Below are positions 1 through 12,267 of a stretch of DNA of 64,000 nucleotides, piece by piece. This DNA comes from Effrenium voratum (lineage: Eukaryota; Sar; Dinophyceae; Suessiales; Symbiodiniaceae), in NCBI GenBank assembly GCA_963377175.1, contig CAUJNA010000580.1:316647-380646 (forward strand). Reading direction: 5' to 3'. The translations under genes were made by a program, and so were the position numbers. The notes below the pieces were generated by a model. That model worked only from the letters and a program-made list of their open reading frames with translations. It was not told where the DNA came from and did not search any database. Within the stretch, counting starts at the first letter, position 1, and every line of letters begins with the position of its first letter.

Positions 1-231
1 AAGAAAAGATTGATTAAATCTGACAGCATTTTACTCAGGATTTCCCATTTTGTGCTTTATGTAGTGTCAAAACGGAAAGTTTGAGGACGAACACGCGCCC
101 CGCGAGGAACGAAAAGGGTCTACCACCACGTTTGAATCTAATGCGCTAGAATTACATGGAAAAGGCGTAGTCCAGGGCGAACCAGGGCGAAATCAATCCT
201 GACCGCCGCCAAATGGTGACCGGGAAAAAAC

Positions 232-699
232 TCAGATGCGTGCAGCAAGATTTCCAGAACCTCTGGCACTGCTGATATCAAAGCTAGGCTGCTTCTGGAT
301 CGCATAAATCCGAAACACGAGTAGAACTACCGAAGAACACTCCCAAAAACCCGAGCGGTGACCCAGTGGCTGCTCATTTTGCAGCTCCTGCTCGCCCGCC
401 CTCAGAAAAAGGGTCGGCGGGTTTTGCAGGGTGACCGTGCCAATGGCATACTTCTGCTTGGGGATCCTTAGCTCAGCTTCTGGATTTCTAGTAAAAAATG
501 CAGATACTTGTCTTGCCGGCGGAGATGATGAAGCTAAATTCAGGGAGCTGTGCCATCTACGGTCACCCAGCTGCACGACCTTCTGACAAAGAGAGGGTAA
601 ACACGGCGTGTGTTGTTGCCGATGGTACCTTTGCTGGGTCGGGTTGGGGGGAGTCCAAATTTGCAGTCCCTGTTTTGACTTGTTTCGACAGATACCCAA
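232..699 (-). other. Unassigned 155-codon open frame, probably not a gene
   Basis: This is one of the longest reading frames here that is not made of simple repeats. It has no recognisable motif, and its codon third positions are not GC-rich as in the better exons of this window. It runs against the direction of all neighbouring exons. I see no convincing exon elsewhere in the first 1 kb. Confidence 0.12.
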
Positions 700-1026
700 T
701 TCGAGGGAGATCCAGGAACTGTTGATCTAGCAGTTGGTTGTCATTGGGCAGCGGTTTGTGCTGGAAGGGCAGGATCATGGGGCAATGTTCTCAACACAAA
801 GCGGAGCTTCCACGATGGTTTTCCGAGACTTGTGCCACGTTCAACAGACTCTTTTATTTGGTTTAGCTTCGTTTCTTTGACAGCACGTTTGCTGTTTCCT
901 ACTTAGGAGTTCATGACCATTGCCCATAGGAGTCTTGATTCTGGCACAACTGGAAGATCAAGACCCATGAGTTGCATTCGTTTGGATCATGCCACGTTTC
1001 TTTGAACCGAGGTGTTTGCCCGCAAG

Positions 1027-1136
1027 GGGTGGTTGGATCTTGGTCCAATACTTCGACGGAGCCCTCGGCATGGATTCTCATGAAGCCATGGGGGCAAGAT
1101 TGTGCAAGACCGGGTGCCAGAGCGTTGTGTTTAGCA
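1027..1136 (+). CDS. Candidate exon, unknown protein
   Basis: An AAG|G acceptor-like site precedes a frame reading GGWILVQYFDGALGMDSHEA, with about 64% GC at third positions. It could be an upstream exon of the gene that follows. The 3' boundary is not clear and no family is recognised. Confidence 0.3.
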
Positions 1137-1694
1137 ACGGAAATGGACACGCGCACAATGTGGCAAAAAACAAGTTTGTCTTAGAGTTCTTTGCGAACGG
1201 AATGTTCCTTAGAGTTGGTTTCGTGATGTTTTCTTTGGCCCTTGCATGTTGAAGGCACTCCCCCATATTCGGAGACCCACGGGTTCTGACGAAGGGGTTC
1301 CACCTTCGCACGGAAGGACTGTCATGTAGCATCCACAAACCCATTTTGACGGGTCAAGATGGATCTCACCCACAAATCACTCCCAGGGTTGGCCTGTGCA
1401 ACCATATATCGGTTGTCTTTGTTTAGAAAACCCCTACAAAAACAAATAAATGAGGTTTCCGTTTGCTTTCTCTTCCAAACAGCCCAAAAAGGGTAGCCTC
1501 GCAAAAGACGAGCCGCGCCCATGTAGCCCCATGGTATGCCGGGGTGTCCTTCCCGGCTTCGGTTGGGGAGACCCCCCAAACAATAACTACATGATGGTTT
1601 TCCTTTTTGGTGTCTCGTCAAAACAGAACCAAAAAAGCCACAACCATGGGTTTCGTGGACACCAACAACCCCGCCGGCGTTCCGCAGCTCGCAG

Positions 1695-4600
1695 GTGAAG
1701 GAGAGGCTTGAAGCCAAGCGCACCATGCGCACCAGGATCAGGAACTCCAGCAAGGCGAGAGGGCGAAACCTCGTCGGACCCACAGCGCGCAATGGCGCAA
1801 TCATGTACAGGATTTTCAGATCACAAGGGGTTTATCCAACCACTTCTGTGATAGGGAATCCAACCCTTTCTGTTGTATCACAGTGGTCATTCCCCGCGGC
1901 CCTGTGTGCAGCTTCCATTTTCGGATCAAGTTTCTTGGAACCTCTTGAGGGTCACCCCAAAGATCTGACGGATCGGGGATTGAAACGAGCTCACGAAGGC
2001 TCTAAAGGGCGGGGGAACCCTGAATTCCAGGGTGGGATCACTCGTTTTTTTTTTTGTTCTGCCCCTTATGGGGGGTTAGTCTTTGGGAAGCCCTTTCTGT
2101 CGCATCACAGAAGGGATTCGATTTCAACCACAGCTCTGCTTAGTTCCCATCGCAAGTTATTGTAAGTTCCTCAGATAGTTCTTCTCCAGGGGGCTATGGG
2201 GGGGGGTAGAAGATACCCAGTTGCCCAGTGGTGCCCTTTTTTCCTTTTTGGGAAAGGGTGTCCCTTTAATGTCCACCAACCAAAAAAGGATGCCGATCCT
2301 TTTTTCCCATGGAAATCCACGGGGCATCTGAGAACCTGGGGGTTCCCTTAAAGGACACCATAGGGGATGGTTCATCATTCCCTAAGTTTATTGTTTTCTT
2401 CGTCTAGATTTTTAAATGCCAGTGTCCTAGGACCCTGTAACATGAGGTAAATCGCGCTTGTCGCTGCATCATGGCCAGTGCTGTGTAGATTGACCAATCC
2501 AATGAGGTATGATACGGGCGTGTGTTTTTTGAGGGAGCCCCGGTTTGGTTTCTTTCAAGGGGAAACCAAAGGGAAAACCATCATTTCAGAAAGGATCCCT
2601 AAAAAGGAGCCACATCACTCCCCTTTGCAACAATGGAGTTGGACGATCGGGGTCCTTTTAAAGATGGTCTGCAAACAGCCCCAATTGTGCACTTCCATTG
2701 GAAAAAGCGCAACCGGCTGATCCCTACTTAAGCAAAAGCTGAGGGAATCATTTGGGGTGGTGTATTTTTTGTTTGCATACCTTTGTTCGGGTTGGTTTAA
2801 ATGAAACCATAAGGAAACGCCCCAACATAGGGGTCCCCCTATTTGACACGAACCCATTTTCAACACGACAACTCTGGACTCATTCAGCAGAAACAAAAAA
2901 ACAATATCGCATGGGGCACAAGTTGAGACATTCTCGGTGCCACACCACCGTGACAAAGGTTCGGTAAGCATGAACCAACATCAAAGTAACATGTTTTGAT
3001 TGTGAGGCATCAGATGGTCCGGGGGGAATCGCGAAGTGGTCAGTGACTCTTAGTTTATTTGCAGTTGCTCCCCCTGTAAACCCCCAAAACTGGTTGGCAG
3101 GCTTGTTGCAGCAAATTACCTAGGTGGCTCCGAGCCATCCCCTTAGCTTTTTTGACTTTTAGTGTTCAGTGGGGGTTTGCATTTGCCCCACTAAAAGTTA
3201 AACTTTTAGCAGGGGATCTGAGAGCAGTTTCCAGAAGGGAATTTGGGGGGCCTGCCTTGCTTGGCCAATGAGTTTCCGTGAGCGTGGCCGCTGCCGTGCC
3301 GATATGTGGCTGTGGGTCAAAGCCAATGGGATCCCAATTTTGCACCACCCATTTTGGTCTATTTTAGTGGGGATTGGGATGTGCACTGGGGGCAACCGGG
3401 ATTTTGACCCATGGCTATGTTTCTTCGCAGGTCAATGTGAACCCCAGCTTCCACCAGCAGCTGCAGGATACGGCGGAAGAAGGCGGCATGAAATGGATGA
3501 ATCGGAAACCAGGCTCCATGTATGTCGCGTTTAAAATACGCTCACACATGAAATACGTTTTTCTCTTGAGGATTCCTGATGTTCAGTGGTTTTGGACTCC
3601 GCCTTGTCCAAACTCTTCCACTGATGGCAACCCAGGATGAATCTACTGGCCACTTTTGAGATCGAGGGGGCCACCGGATCATCCGCGGCAACAACCCTTT
3701 GCCAGATTCCGCATAGCGGTTGGTGCAAAAACCAGAGACAAACCTTGCAGGACGGGTTGAGAGTTTCCAACCCGGGTTTTTGATGGTTTACCGAGAAAAA
3801 GGAGCCCGGGAAGGAATGGGGAAGCTTCCCCTAGACCTCTCGGCTATTCTCATTCTTCACAGTGGAGGAAGGCATTGAGAGAGAGAAAGAGACTTCCGAT
3901 ATCCGAACTTCTGAATGGCTGCATCGCTGTAGTATGCAGACAGCCTCACCTTCAAGTGTTTTTGTTTCCGCAAGAAGCCGGAGTTTCAGTTGGTTTTTAG
4001 GCAACCCCTAATTTGTGGTTTAGATTGGTGGCTTGGATTTGATTTTGAACCCCTGGCCCTGATGGAGGGTAAATGAGAAATCACCTCTTAACCACCAAAC
4101 CACCAATCCAAACCACCACTTGCGGGGAAGCTGAGGTTTGTTTGTAGCGCCCAATCACGTTGACACATGGCCCAAGAAAGTCACATCGGGGGACAGAGGT
4201 GCTTACACAACCGGTGGGGCCTGTGGAGAACTCCAAAACCGCCACACAATAGGCACTATGACCCCATATTAGTTCTTGCGTCAGACTTATTTAGGCCTTC
4301 TGAGCCTTACGTAGTACTTCTGTGTTTTGGGGATTTGATACATGATTGGCACCACTACTTCGAAGTGTTTCCTGTCCAGTGAGCTCACTCCCAGGCCATG
4401 AAAGTTGGAGTCCTGCCGCATTGCGTCCGGGTGTTTGTGTAGCTTGCAGGCACATCTGCCGGAGCTTCCAAGAAGAGGAAGGAGGCAGGGAAGCCATTCG
4501 AGCGGACACCGGTCACAGCGATCCGGATGTAATATGATGTATTTCTTTGAGGTACCTGATTTCAGAGAGGCCAAAAGCAAAGCCACCATTCTGGACGCCG

Positions 4601-7600
4601 GGTCCTGTCGTATGGCAGCGACTTAATTGACAAATTTGATCATTTCCTCAGCGCTCCCTTGTCACGGCAAGTTACTGGAGCTAGTCACAAGGTTGCAGAT
4701 TGAGGACTGTGGGGTCGCCTCCAAACCACTCACTTGTAGCTAAAAGGATTCGACCAGATTTGAACGTTTAGTTTCGCCTTTTCGGCCAATTGAGAATATT
4801 AAGAAACTAGGTTCCCCCAGTAGTGCCCTTTTATCCTTTTTTGGGGGAGGGTTCCCCTACAGGAAAAAAGCTGGTACCCTGATTCTAACCTCTCTACTGT
4901 GGGACCTAGTATATATAAAATGGGTGTGTCTGAAAAGTGGGTGACTCATCCAGGAAGGTGATGTGCTTTTGTTTCGTAATGCGATTCCAAGAAAGGGTCC
5001 CCCATCCCAATAAGGCCCCCTCAGTTTGAGCCACCAAATTGGTTTTTCGGCGCGTACCCCCGGCGCGGGTTGGATCAAACGAGGCCGCGGACAAGGCGAA
5101 GCGGATCCTCGAAGATCAGCGCTTCCAGGCCGGAAGCGGACCGCGTTAAACCCAAACATGTTGACTCCATATTACCTGTGGCGAAGCCAGCCATCCGGTT
5201 CCTTAGCTTTTAGTGTTCAGTGGTAGTTTCCGAGTTTAACCCACTGAAAGTTAAACTTTTAGCCGTGGGTGGGGGTCTGAGGGCCCAGATTGATCAACCC
5301 CAGTTTGTTAGGGGGTGTTTTTGGGTTTAGTGGGGAATCAGACCACTTTTGGAGGGGAAGACCCCGTTATCCATGCTGTGGATGGATGCGAAATCCGTTC
5401 GCTCCCCGAAGCGAAGCCATGGTTGAATCCAAAACGTTCGTTGTTGTTTACGTTGGGGAATCGAATCATTCCAGGGTTTCTGAACGGTGGTGCAGGATTC
5501 CGTCCATTGACATCAGGTCCGTGTTGTTTTTCAGGATACCCTTAGGGTTGGTCTAAACGGAAACCGAAGGGAAGCACAATTTGTTTGGGGGCTCCCTCTT
5601 ATATTGAGACACACCCCATTCGGCGGGGTTGCTTTGGTTTCGCTCCTTTTTAGTTCCAACGTAAAGGTTACTAGAAATGGAGCTATGACCATGATCCACG
5701 CATTCGGGGCTTCGCTTCACCATGGCGCATTTGCAGAGAGGGGAAGGTAGGTATGATCTACAAATATATTGTGCCATCTACTTTCAACTCGGTGTACAAA
5801 CGGGCTTCGAACCCACCATTTGTCATCATGAAGGTCTGCTCATAGGATACACTTGTTTATGGAAAAAGGCGGACGAAAAGCGGCGAATCGCGTGCAAGTT
5901 GTTCTTGGGTTCCCCGAAAACCAGTGAGGATTTTTCGACCCTGCCGATCGCGTTGGGTGGATTTGGGAGCAATGAGAAGTGGCTCAAACTGGGCAAATTA
6001 AAGCTGGGGTAAGTTGAATTATGTGAAAATATGTGAAACATGCCCAGAATAGGGGCAGATTTCCTGGGGTTCCTTTTCCGCGTTCCTCAAAAGGGACGTA
6101 CCGTGCTCACCACGTCGAAACCGAAGGCGCTCTTTGCAGATCCGGACTTCGCCATTGAGGACGGCGCGGGCGGGTGAGTTTCAGACCAAGCACTTGTGTC
6201 TACATATAATAGTAGGTATGACTACCTTTACTACGTCCCCCAGCTAGGTGCCCTTTCTCACCCTTTTTTGGGGGAAGGACCTAGATATAGTAGGGAACTA
6301 GGTATGACCACCTTTAGGTTTTACATCGTGGCTTTGTTTGGTTACCTACTATGGGAACTGGTGTACGATGACGACCAAAGACCAGGAGCCTGGTGTCCGG
6401 AAGGACGGTTGACAAAGATCAACCCTCAGTTTGCTCAACTGTGGGCCAACTTTGGCCCAAAATGGGACATCAACTCCAAAAGCAAAAACCAGTTACATAA
6501 CCCTGAGTTTGTTCAACTTTTGGGCCAAAAGCAAGTGTTTAACATTTGGGTGAATACTCCACCAAAGGCCAGCTAAACGTTTCATTTCGACGGGGCTCCC
6601 CATATCTCCCTTACATCACCCCAGGTGATGTTCAAAACCACCAACATCACAATTTGTATACAGTATACATAAACCATATATATATATATACATATAACCC
6701 TCTTCGATTTATTGTGGGTTTCGGTGTCAGTCGGTTTTGGCCTTTCAGCCGGGCGCTCGGTTCTTTGCCAACTACAAGGGCCCAACCGATTGGGGGGGTT
6801 GCAATAGAGCCAAGTTAGAAGTCATTGGCATAGGAACATGTCAAGCAAATGAATTAGCCCCTTATTGTACATGAACATTTGTTTCTTGGCCGGCTTTCAA
6901 CTTGACATTACTTTCTTGGACGGCTGTCAACTTGACAGCTGGGGCCGACTAGTTTGCAGGGGAAATCTTTAGGTACTGAGACCGACGATAGTCGGAATCT
7001 TTTGACTTTTGCGTTGCAGCAGCTTGGGGCGTGCTAGCTGCAAAAAGCCTTGGAAGGTAATATTATTGAATTGTTTGAGTTCCGTTCTTTCAGGAGGTTC
7101 AAGGGGTTGCCAGGTTTTTAGACGAGCCGGCCCAGGGCAAACGGTGGAACGGGCCGGTTGTGCGGCCTTTTGATAGCCTCAGCAGATTGATCAGTTCATT
7201 TGAACGGCATGCCGGTCCGCGCCCAGGAAGTACACAACGTGGGTTCGTGTCAAAACAGGGGGACTGCAAACAGGGGCGGCTTTCTTTTGGTTTCCCTTCG
7301 TGCCAGCCCAAAAGGGTACTGTACCCTCTCAAAAGACGGCCCGACGTCAAACGAGCACTGATGGAGAAAGGCGGCTGGTGCATCTCTTTCATCTCTTAGT
7401 GACGACCCGACTGGCGCCCTTAGTTTTGGAGACTAGATGTCATCCCGAGAGCTCTTGCCAGACAGTTGGGTGTATCATCTCCCTGCCCGTTGACTCGCCT
7501 TGTCATTTTGGGACCCGTGGTATGGTTTCGGAATGGATCCCCGGCGAGCAGCAGCTGTAGCCTGTCCTGATGGATTGCTGCCCATTTGTGGTATGGGAGT

Positions 7601-8862
7601 GGAATTTTCCACGGGCAACTCTTTTGGTGCCAGCGACTATAGAGACAGGATGGGGGTTGATCAAAAGGTCCTTTACATGGGAACCCACAAAAAAGATGAT
7701 ATTTCCCGCTCAATGAGAAAAGTTACCCATGGTCACTTTGGGGCCAGGAATACTTTTTCAACCTCCACATACCACTAATTTCAAGACCGACGCCAATGGG
7801 CCCAAACACAGGAAATGCAACGATCCCTTTGGAAGGACAAATCATGTATCTCACTCCTTGCCTGGGCCTACCTTTTTGGGCAGGCCATTTCAGTGGCAAT
7901 TCGCGGAAGCGAGGTATGGGAAGTTCAACTCCCTGCAAAGTAACATGGAACCCAAAAAAAGAAAAATGTATTCTCCCCAAGGGAGATTCCCTCCATAAAT
8001 AACCATATTTGTTGTTTGTCGGCTTCGATGCCAATCTTTTGGGGCTTAGCTGCGCTTTTTTTCACCCACATGTTCAGGACAAAAGCCGAACTCCTGACAC
8101 GCAGGCGGGGATCACAAGCGGAAACGGAAGACTCTGAAAGTGGTTTGTGGACATGAATTCCAACCAGGACGGCCCCGTTCCCTATCCAAACGTCTACCCA
8201 AAAAGTTGCCAGAGCCATGCCCCCTAGGGCTTTCTGAAACCCACCCAAAACCCACCCCGAACCCACGCATAGCCCATGCTTTTGTCCAAGCCAGCCGTGC
8301 AAACTGCTAACCTGCGTTGTCAAAATTGAATGACACCATGTGGCTATGAACTCAAAAAATAGTATGCATTTTTTCGTCGTTGCCACAATCCGTCAAGCAC
8401 GCGGACTTGGACATGAACGCGATCAAGTGCATTTGCGGACCGAGAGGGGAACAGATTGGGCGACTCAATGGCAGCGTTGTGGTCGTTCTGATCAATCATG
8501 ATGTAGTTTTGGCCTTGAAGTACCTGACAACCCCATTCCAAGTATGTAGGCCCTATACTAAGCCGCCAGACATGACTAGACTGCTTTTCGTGCCAGATAT
8601 GGCTGTGGGTCAATACCAATAATGGGATCCCATTTTGGGGTAGGTGCACCACCCATTTTAGGCTTTATTCTAGTGGGGTTTGGGATGTTCACTGGGGGGC
8701 AACCGGGATTTTGATTCATGGCCATATATGGCCATATTCCTTAGATCCTGAACCTCTGGTTCACTGGCCGGAATTCTGTACAGGTGGAAGTCAGGTTTGG
8801 GCGCTCGCAGATTGCCCCAGGCAGCAGCGTTGGTGAAAAAGAAGAACCGCACCAAGAAGTAG
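1695..8862 (+). CDS. Multi-exon gene, unknown function, Lys-rich C terminus
   Basis: Exons read: 1695-1754, 3431-3512, 4450-4511, 5084-5128, about 5869-6007, 6094-6173, 7114-7226, about 8398-8454 and the last exon 8784-8862 ending in TAG. The first four joins keep phase. The 6173/7114 join also keeps phase (GG|G). Donors include GC, GT and GA; most acceptors are AG|G. Landmarks are a basic KERLEAKRTMRTRIRNSSK stretch, a KKRK patch in the third exon, ADKAKRILEDQRF in the fourth, ALFADPDFAIEDGAG in the sixth, and a final KKKNRTKK. The 5' end is not defined. The ALFxDPDF string weakly recalls the NUC153 motif of ribosome-biogenesis proteins (ESF1, NOL10), but the following exon does not match those families, so no function is assigned. 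Exon existence is fairly sure; joining all of them into one gene is inference. Confidence 0.6.
3121..3237 (+). repeat. Family B interspersed element
   Basis: It begins GTGGCTCCGAGCCATCC and ends near CAGGGGATCTGAGAGCAG. The core CTAAAAGTTAAACTTTTAG is nearly palindromic. It lies in the intron before the 3431 exon. Other copies: 5177, 12691, 40356, 42382, 43142 and 59894. Confidence 0.75.
3302..3420 (+). repeat. Family F1 TIR element
   Basis: The left end TGGCTGTGGGTCAA faces the right end TTGACCCATGGCTA. The inside shares CACCCATTTTGGTCTATTTT with copies at 8596 and 32565. It ends about 10 bp before the exon at 3431. Confidence 0.75.
4015..4117. repeat. Family P TIR element
   Basis: GTGGTTTAGATTGGTGG at the left is matched, inverted, by CCACCAATCCAAACCAC at the right (one mismatch). 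Related half-sites occur near 26481 and 44697. Confidence 0.6.
4807..4909 (+). repeat. Family A element, copy 1
   Basis: It begins CTAGGTTCCCCCAGTAG and ends CTACTGTGGGACCTAG. The internal block that usually reads AAAATAGACTACAG is shortened. It lies in the intron between the 4450 and 5084 exons. Confidence 0.85.
5177..5289 (+). repeat. Family B interspersed element
   Basis: It carries GCCAGCCATCCGGTTCCTTAG at the left and the AAAGTTAAACTTTTAGC hairpin at the right, with an extra GTGGG insertion before GGGGTCTGAGGGC. Intronic, after the 5084-5128 exon. Confidence 0.75.
5373..5513 (+). repeat. Family E TIR element, degenerate copy
   Basis: It begins ATGCTGTGGATGGATGC. The right end CGTCCATTGACAT is decayed. 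The centre GTTGGGGAATCGAATCATT matches the copy at 16749. Confidence 0.7.
6231..6284 (+). repeat. Family A element, copy 2, internal deletion
   Basis: Only 54 bp remain. The left TCCCCCAGCTAGGTGCCC block runs through the T/G tract straight into AGGACCTAG, so about half of the element, including the TAGACTACAG and TTCTAAC blocks, is missing while both ends are kept. Intronic. Confidence 0.8.
6661..6700. repeat. (AT)n microsatellite
   Basis: A short TATATATATATATA run lies in the intron between exons 6094-6173 and 7114-7226. Confidence 0.8.
7653..7745 (+). repeat. Family H element, partial
   Basis: GGGGTTGATCAAAAGGTCCTTTACATGGG matches the left half of the complete copy at 44337. The right TIR is not evident. 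Confidence 0.5.
8596..8737 (+). repeat. Family F1 TIR element
   Basis: ATATGGCTGTGGGTCAAT at the left and TTGATTCATGGCCATAT at the right enclose the same CACCCATTTTAGGCTTTATT core as the 3302 copy. It lies in the last intron of the 1.7-8.9 kb gene. Confidence 0.75.
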
Positions 8863-9950
8863 TGCGGAGCCCAGATCGGAGTTTCGCTGTTGGCAACGAA
8901 TCCCCTTCTGTACCTTTGCTTTTAATATTTTTAGGTTTACGTAGTACTGTCCAGAATCAAATATACCTGTGTTTTTCTTTGGGGTGCAAAAGCTAAGGTG
9001 GTATAGTTACCTATGGCAGCCAGCTTTTTGTTTGCGTTTCTCAAGGCTGGTATGATTCGTTACTAGGCAAACAAAACCACTGCACAAGGCAAAGGCAACG
9101 TTGCCAATGGGACGTCCCTGGTCTGACGGGTTGACTGCATCAACCTTACGAGACTTTGCCTCTTTCACGTGGCGCTTGCCGTGGTGTTCCTTTGCTTCCC
9201 CTTAGCAACAAGTTGTCACTTGCTCGGATCAGTCTGTCCACTCCAACCTGCTCATCAACTGTCCTATAGAGGTGGTGCAAGTTGGTGTTTTGAAGCGTGA
9301 GAGGAAAAAACTCATGTTACCCTTGAGCATGGACCCCAACGGTTTGGGGGATGAGCCATTCCTGCCAGGGGCGTTGCCAAACAAACATCTTTGTAGATGG
9401 GTGCGCTTTTTCTTTGCCCTTTTCGGGATCAAAAAAGGAATCCGCAGATCCCCAAGGCGGGGGATTCCTCCAACTGGTTTATCAACTGACTGATTTACAA
9501 ACAGGCGGTTGAACCGACCCTGATACCACAGCTTAGCTAGCATGAGGCAGCGTCTCGCTCAAAGCATTTGAGTACTTTGCTGAGTCTGGTGCGGGGGTGA
9601 TCAAGTGAGACTTGAAGCGACCATATGAAAAACACTCTGAGACCTCCCTTTCTCGATATAAATTATTGCCTCACGCTTTTCAGCAACATTGGGATTGTGG
9701 CTGTTGGTCCCCGAACGCAAAACCAATGTTTGTCAGAGTTGGGCAAACTTGGCGGGCAAAAGAATGAATCATCTAAATAGTCGTAATCTGATACATCAGA
9801 ATGGTGTTGTATGGTACTTTCATTTAATTATGATAGGAGCAAACAATTGATCTCAACCATGATATTTCGGCGACCTTTCCGGCCGTGCATTGGGCTGCTC
9901 TGTTGATGCATATGAGTCAACCTCAGAATTATCAAAGACCACTTTATCAA
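8863..9950. other. Spacer without recognised genes
   Basis: I see no exon with GC-rich third positions and plausible splice sites here, and no known repeat family. A - strand frame at 9229-9543 has no motif and is probably chance. Confidence 0.4.
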
Positions 9951-10042
9951 CGGCGTTTCATTCAATACTGGTTTTTTGCATTTTCCTTGGAGAACGATAG
10001 GGGACTCACAAAAAACGATACCCTTGAACATGGTTTGTGCTG

Positions 10043-10300
10043 GACCTTCGAGCTGGAGCTGCCGAAGTGTAACTTGTGTACCGTGCCTGTACTGAAAGCT
10101 GCGACTTGCGACCTGGAGGTTGCTGCCAGCAAGCAAAAGCCGCTTAGACTGACACGTGACCGCCGCAAGCTGCGACCTTCGAGCTGGAGCTGCCGAAGTG
10201 TAACTTGTGCACTGCGCTTGTGGTGAAAGTTGCGACTTGCGACCTTGAGGTTGCTGCCAGCAAGCAAGCCGCCAAGACTGATATATGATTACCGCAAGGC
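10043..10300. repeat. 131-bp direct duplication
   Basis: Two copies, starting at about 10043 and 10174, share GACCTTCGAGCTGGAGCTGC, CTGCGACTTGCGACC and GAGGTTGCTGCCAGCAAGCA at the same spacing. The offset of 131 bp is not a multiple of three, so it is unlikely to encode a protein repeat. Confidence 0.85.
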
Positions 10301-10500
10301 AGAGAAGGCTATTGTGTGTTTGCTTGGCTCTAACAGCTTATGGAAAATTGTGAAAATTTTCGTCACGCGACACACGCCCAGAACGATACCCCGGTCGATA
10401 CCCCGTCGATACCCCGAGCATTGGCCCGAGTTGCAAATGTGAGGCCTAGTGCATTTGCTTACAAAAGACTACGCGTGTGGTTCCAGTTTGTCGGGTGCTT

Positions 10501-10960
10501 TTCGAGTTCGCGCGGCGCTATAGCGAGAGCGCTTGGGCACGCGTGGTCACCGCGAAGAGGGTTCACCGGGCACTTTCCAAATTCGCACGGAGTCGCAGCG
10601 AGGGCGCTTTGACACGCGCAATCCTCGCAGAGGGTTCATTGGGCACTTTACGAATTTGCACGGCGCCACAGCGAGAGCGCTTGGGCGCGCAGGATCACTG
10701 CAGAGGGTTCGCCGGGCACTTTCCAAATTCGCACGGCGTCGCAGCGAGGGCGCTTTGACACGCGCAATCCTCGCAGAGGGTTCATATTGGGCACTTTACG
10801 AATTTGCACGGCGCCACAGCGAGAGCGCTTGGGCGCGCTGGATCCCTGCAGAGGGTTCATCGGGCGCTTTACAAATTCGCACGGCGCCACAGTGGGAGCG
10901 CTTCGAGGCGCGCGATCCCTGCAGAGGGTTCATCGGGCACAGCACGAACACGCGAAACGT
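10501..10960. repeat. 73-bp tandem array, six units in two alternating types
   Basis: The anchor AGAGGGTTC recurs at 10556, 10629, 10702, 10775, 10850 and 10923, giving spacings of 73, 73, 73, 75 and 73. Two unit types alternate at first: one with CGAGAGCGCTTGGGC, one with CGAGGGCGCTTTGACACGCG. This gives a higher-order 146-bp repeat. The open frame across it is a by-product of GC richness and changes phase every unit. Confidence 0.9.
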
Positions 10961-11189
10961 GGAGAACGATAGGGGACTCACTAAAAGTAGAATGAATACA
11001 CCCCACACAGCAAATATAGACGCTGGCTCATATGCATGGCTTGCATTGATTCAAAGACCCGTTTACCGTTGCACATGTGGAAAGCCGCGGCATTTGGTCT
11101 TTCACTTGGCCATCTCGGAAAGCCCAAGTTGCACCCAACTCTGTTTGGTTACGTCTTTTTGAGTGTACTCCGTTTTTTTTCTCCCAGGG

Positions 11190-11300
11190 AAACCAACTTG
11201 CTGGTTTGCGGGCAGGGAATGAGAAATGGAATGACCCCCAAGAAAGATCATCCATGTTCTATGGTTTCCTTGAAAGAATTCCAAAACCGGTTCCTTCGAA
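11190..11300. repeat. Family J element, partial
   Basis: CAACTTGCTGG, AATGGAATGACCCC and TATGGTTTCCTTGAAAG match parts of the element at 41335 and of the block at 48424-48500. Confidence 0.5.
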
Positions 11301-11808
11301 TCCAAAACCCGGACTCGTTGTGATTTCCTACTACCGACCGCACCAAGCCAAATCGGCCCGCTGCAAACCGCGCCACTTTTGCTCCAAGCGCGCTGAGGAG
11401 TTGCAGGTCGATTCGCCAGTCTTATCGCGTGAATCACCGTGAAGCCAAAAGCTAGTTGAAAGGCCCGGAACATGGCCGAAAGCAATCTGAACGATTTAGG
11501 TGTTTTTGAGGCGAAGGGAAACCAAAAAAGAAAGCGGGGGCTTCTTTGGGGTTTCCCTATTTTGATACATACCCATTTGTTGAACGGATTGCTGCAAGCA
11601 TATTGGGAGATGACAACCGTTCTGCAGTTGGTGCGGTGCAAGAACCCCGACAAGAACAAATGAACACCAGCTTTCATGGCTGGTTTTTGGTATGCCCTTC
11701 GCCCCTCAGACCTTGTGAAAACAAATCGCTTTTCCATGAAACCTACAAACAGCTAGGCCTTTTGCTCAGGGGGAAGAGACACCTTGTTTGTTCAGTTGGT
11801 CAGTTGTT

Positions 11809-11900
11809 CAGTGACACCTTTTTTCCCCGTTTTTTTTGGTGGCTGCCCACTAAAAATGGTCTTCCCCAAAAAAAATCCCTGTTTTTTTCCTGGGTCACTG
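11809..11900 (+). repeat. Family K TIR element
   Basis: CAGTGACACCTTTTTTCCCC at the left and GGGTCACTG at the right enclose GTGGCTGCCCACTAAAAAT. A second copy with the same ends lies at 56155-56244. Confidence 0.75.
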
Positions 11901-12267
11901 CACAAACTGAGGTTTTATGTGGAAGCAGGCACGCACGTGAAGTTATAGAGGCTAGATGACACGTCAGGTCGGTGAGATATGTTTTGCACTGGATTTGTGT
12001 CACAGGGTCCACCATTTCGCCTGTGGAATTTCATGGAATTCGTCAAGGACTTCCTGCCCCCAACTCGGTATATGCGTGTTGTCGCAGACGCAGTTTGACA
12101 TTCATTATCCTGCCATGAAAGCGAAAGGATCTCTGCGAGTTGTTTTCGTTCGGTTGATCCGACAGGTTGCCGGTTGTCGGCCAGGGCAACCTGTGTGTCA
12201 CTGCTCCTGCGCATGTCTTGCAAGCCGCGGGTGCCAAAATCGATCTTCAGGAGCCTGCCGTCCTTTT

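Noticed and set aside
6094..6173. Naming the first gene as NOL10/ESF1 from ALFADPDF
   Set aside because: The match is only about eight residues, and the in-phase next exon does not resemble either family.
10501..10960. CRISPR-like array
   Set aside because: Units are contiguous 73-bp tandem copies without unique spacers, and the sequence is eukaryotic.
10533..11162. 209-codon frame over the tandem array
   Set aside because: The repeat unit is 73 bp, so each unit is read in a different phase; the open frame results from GC richness.
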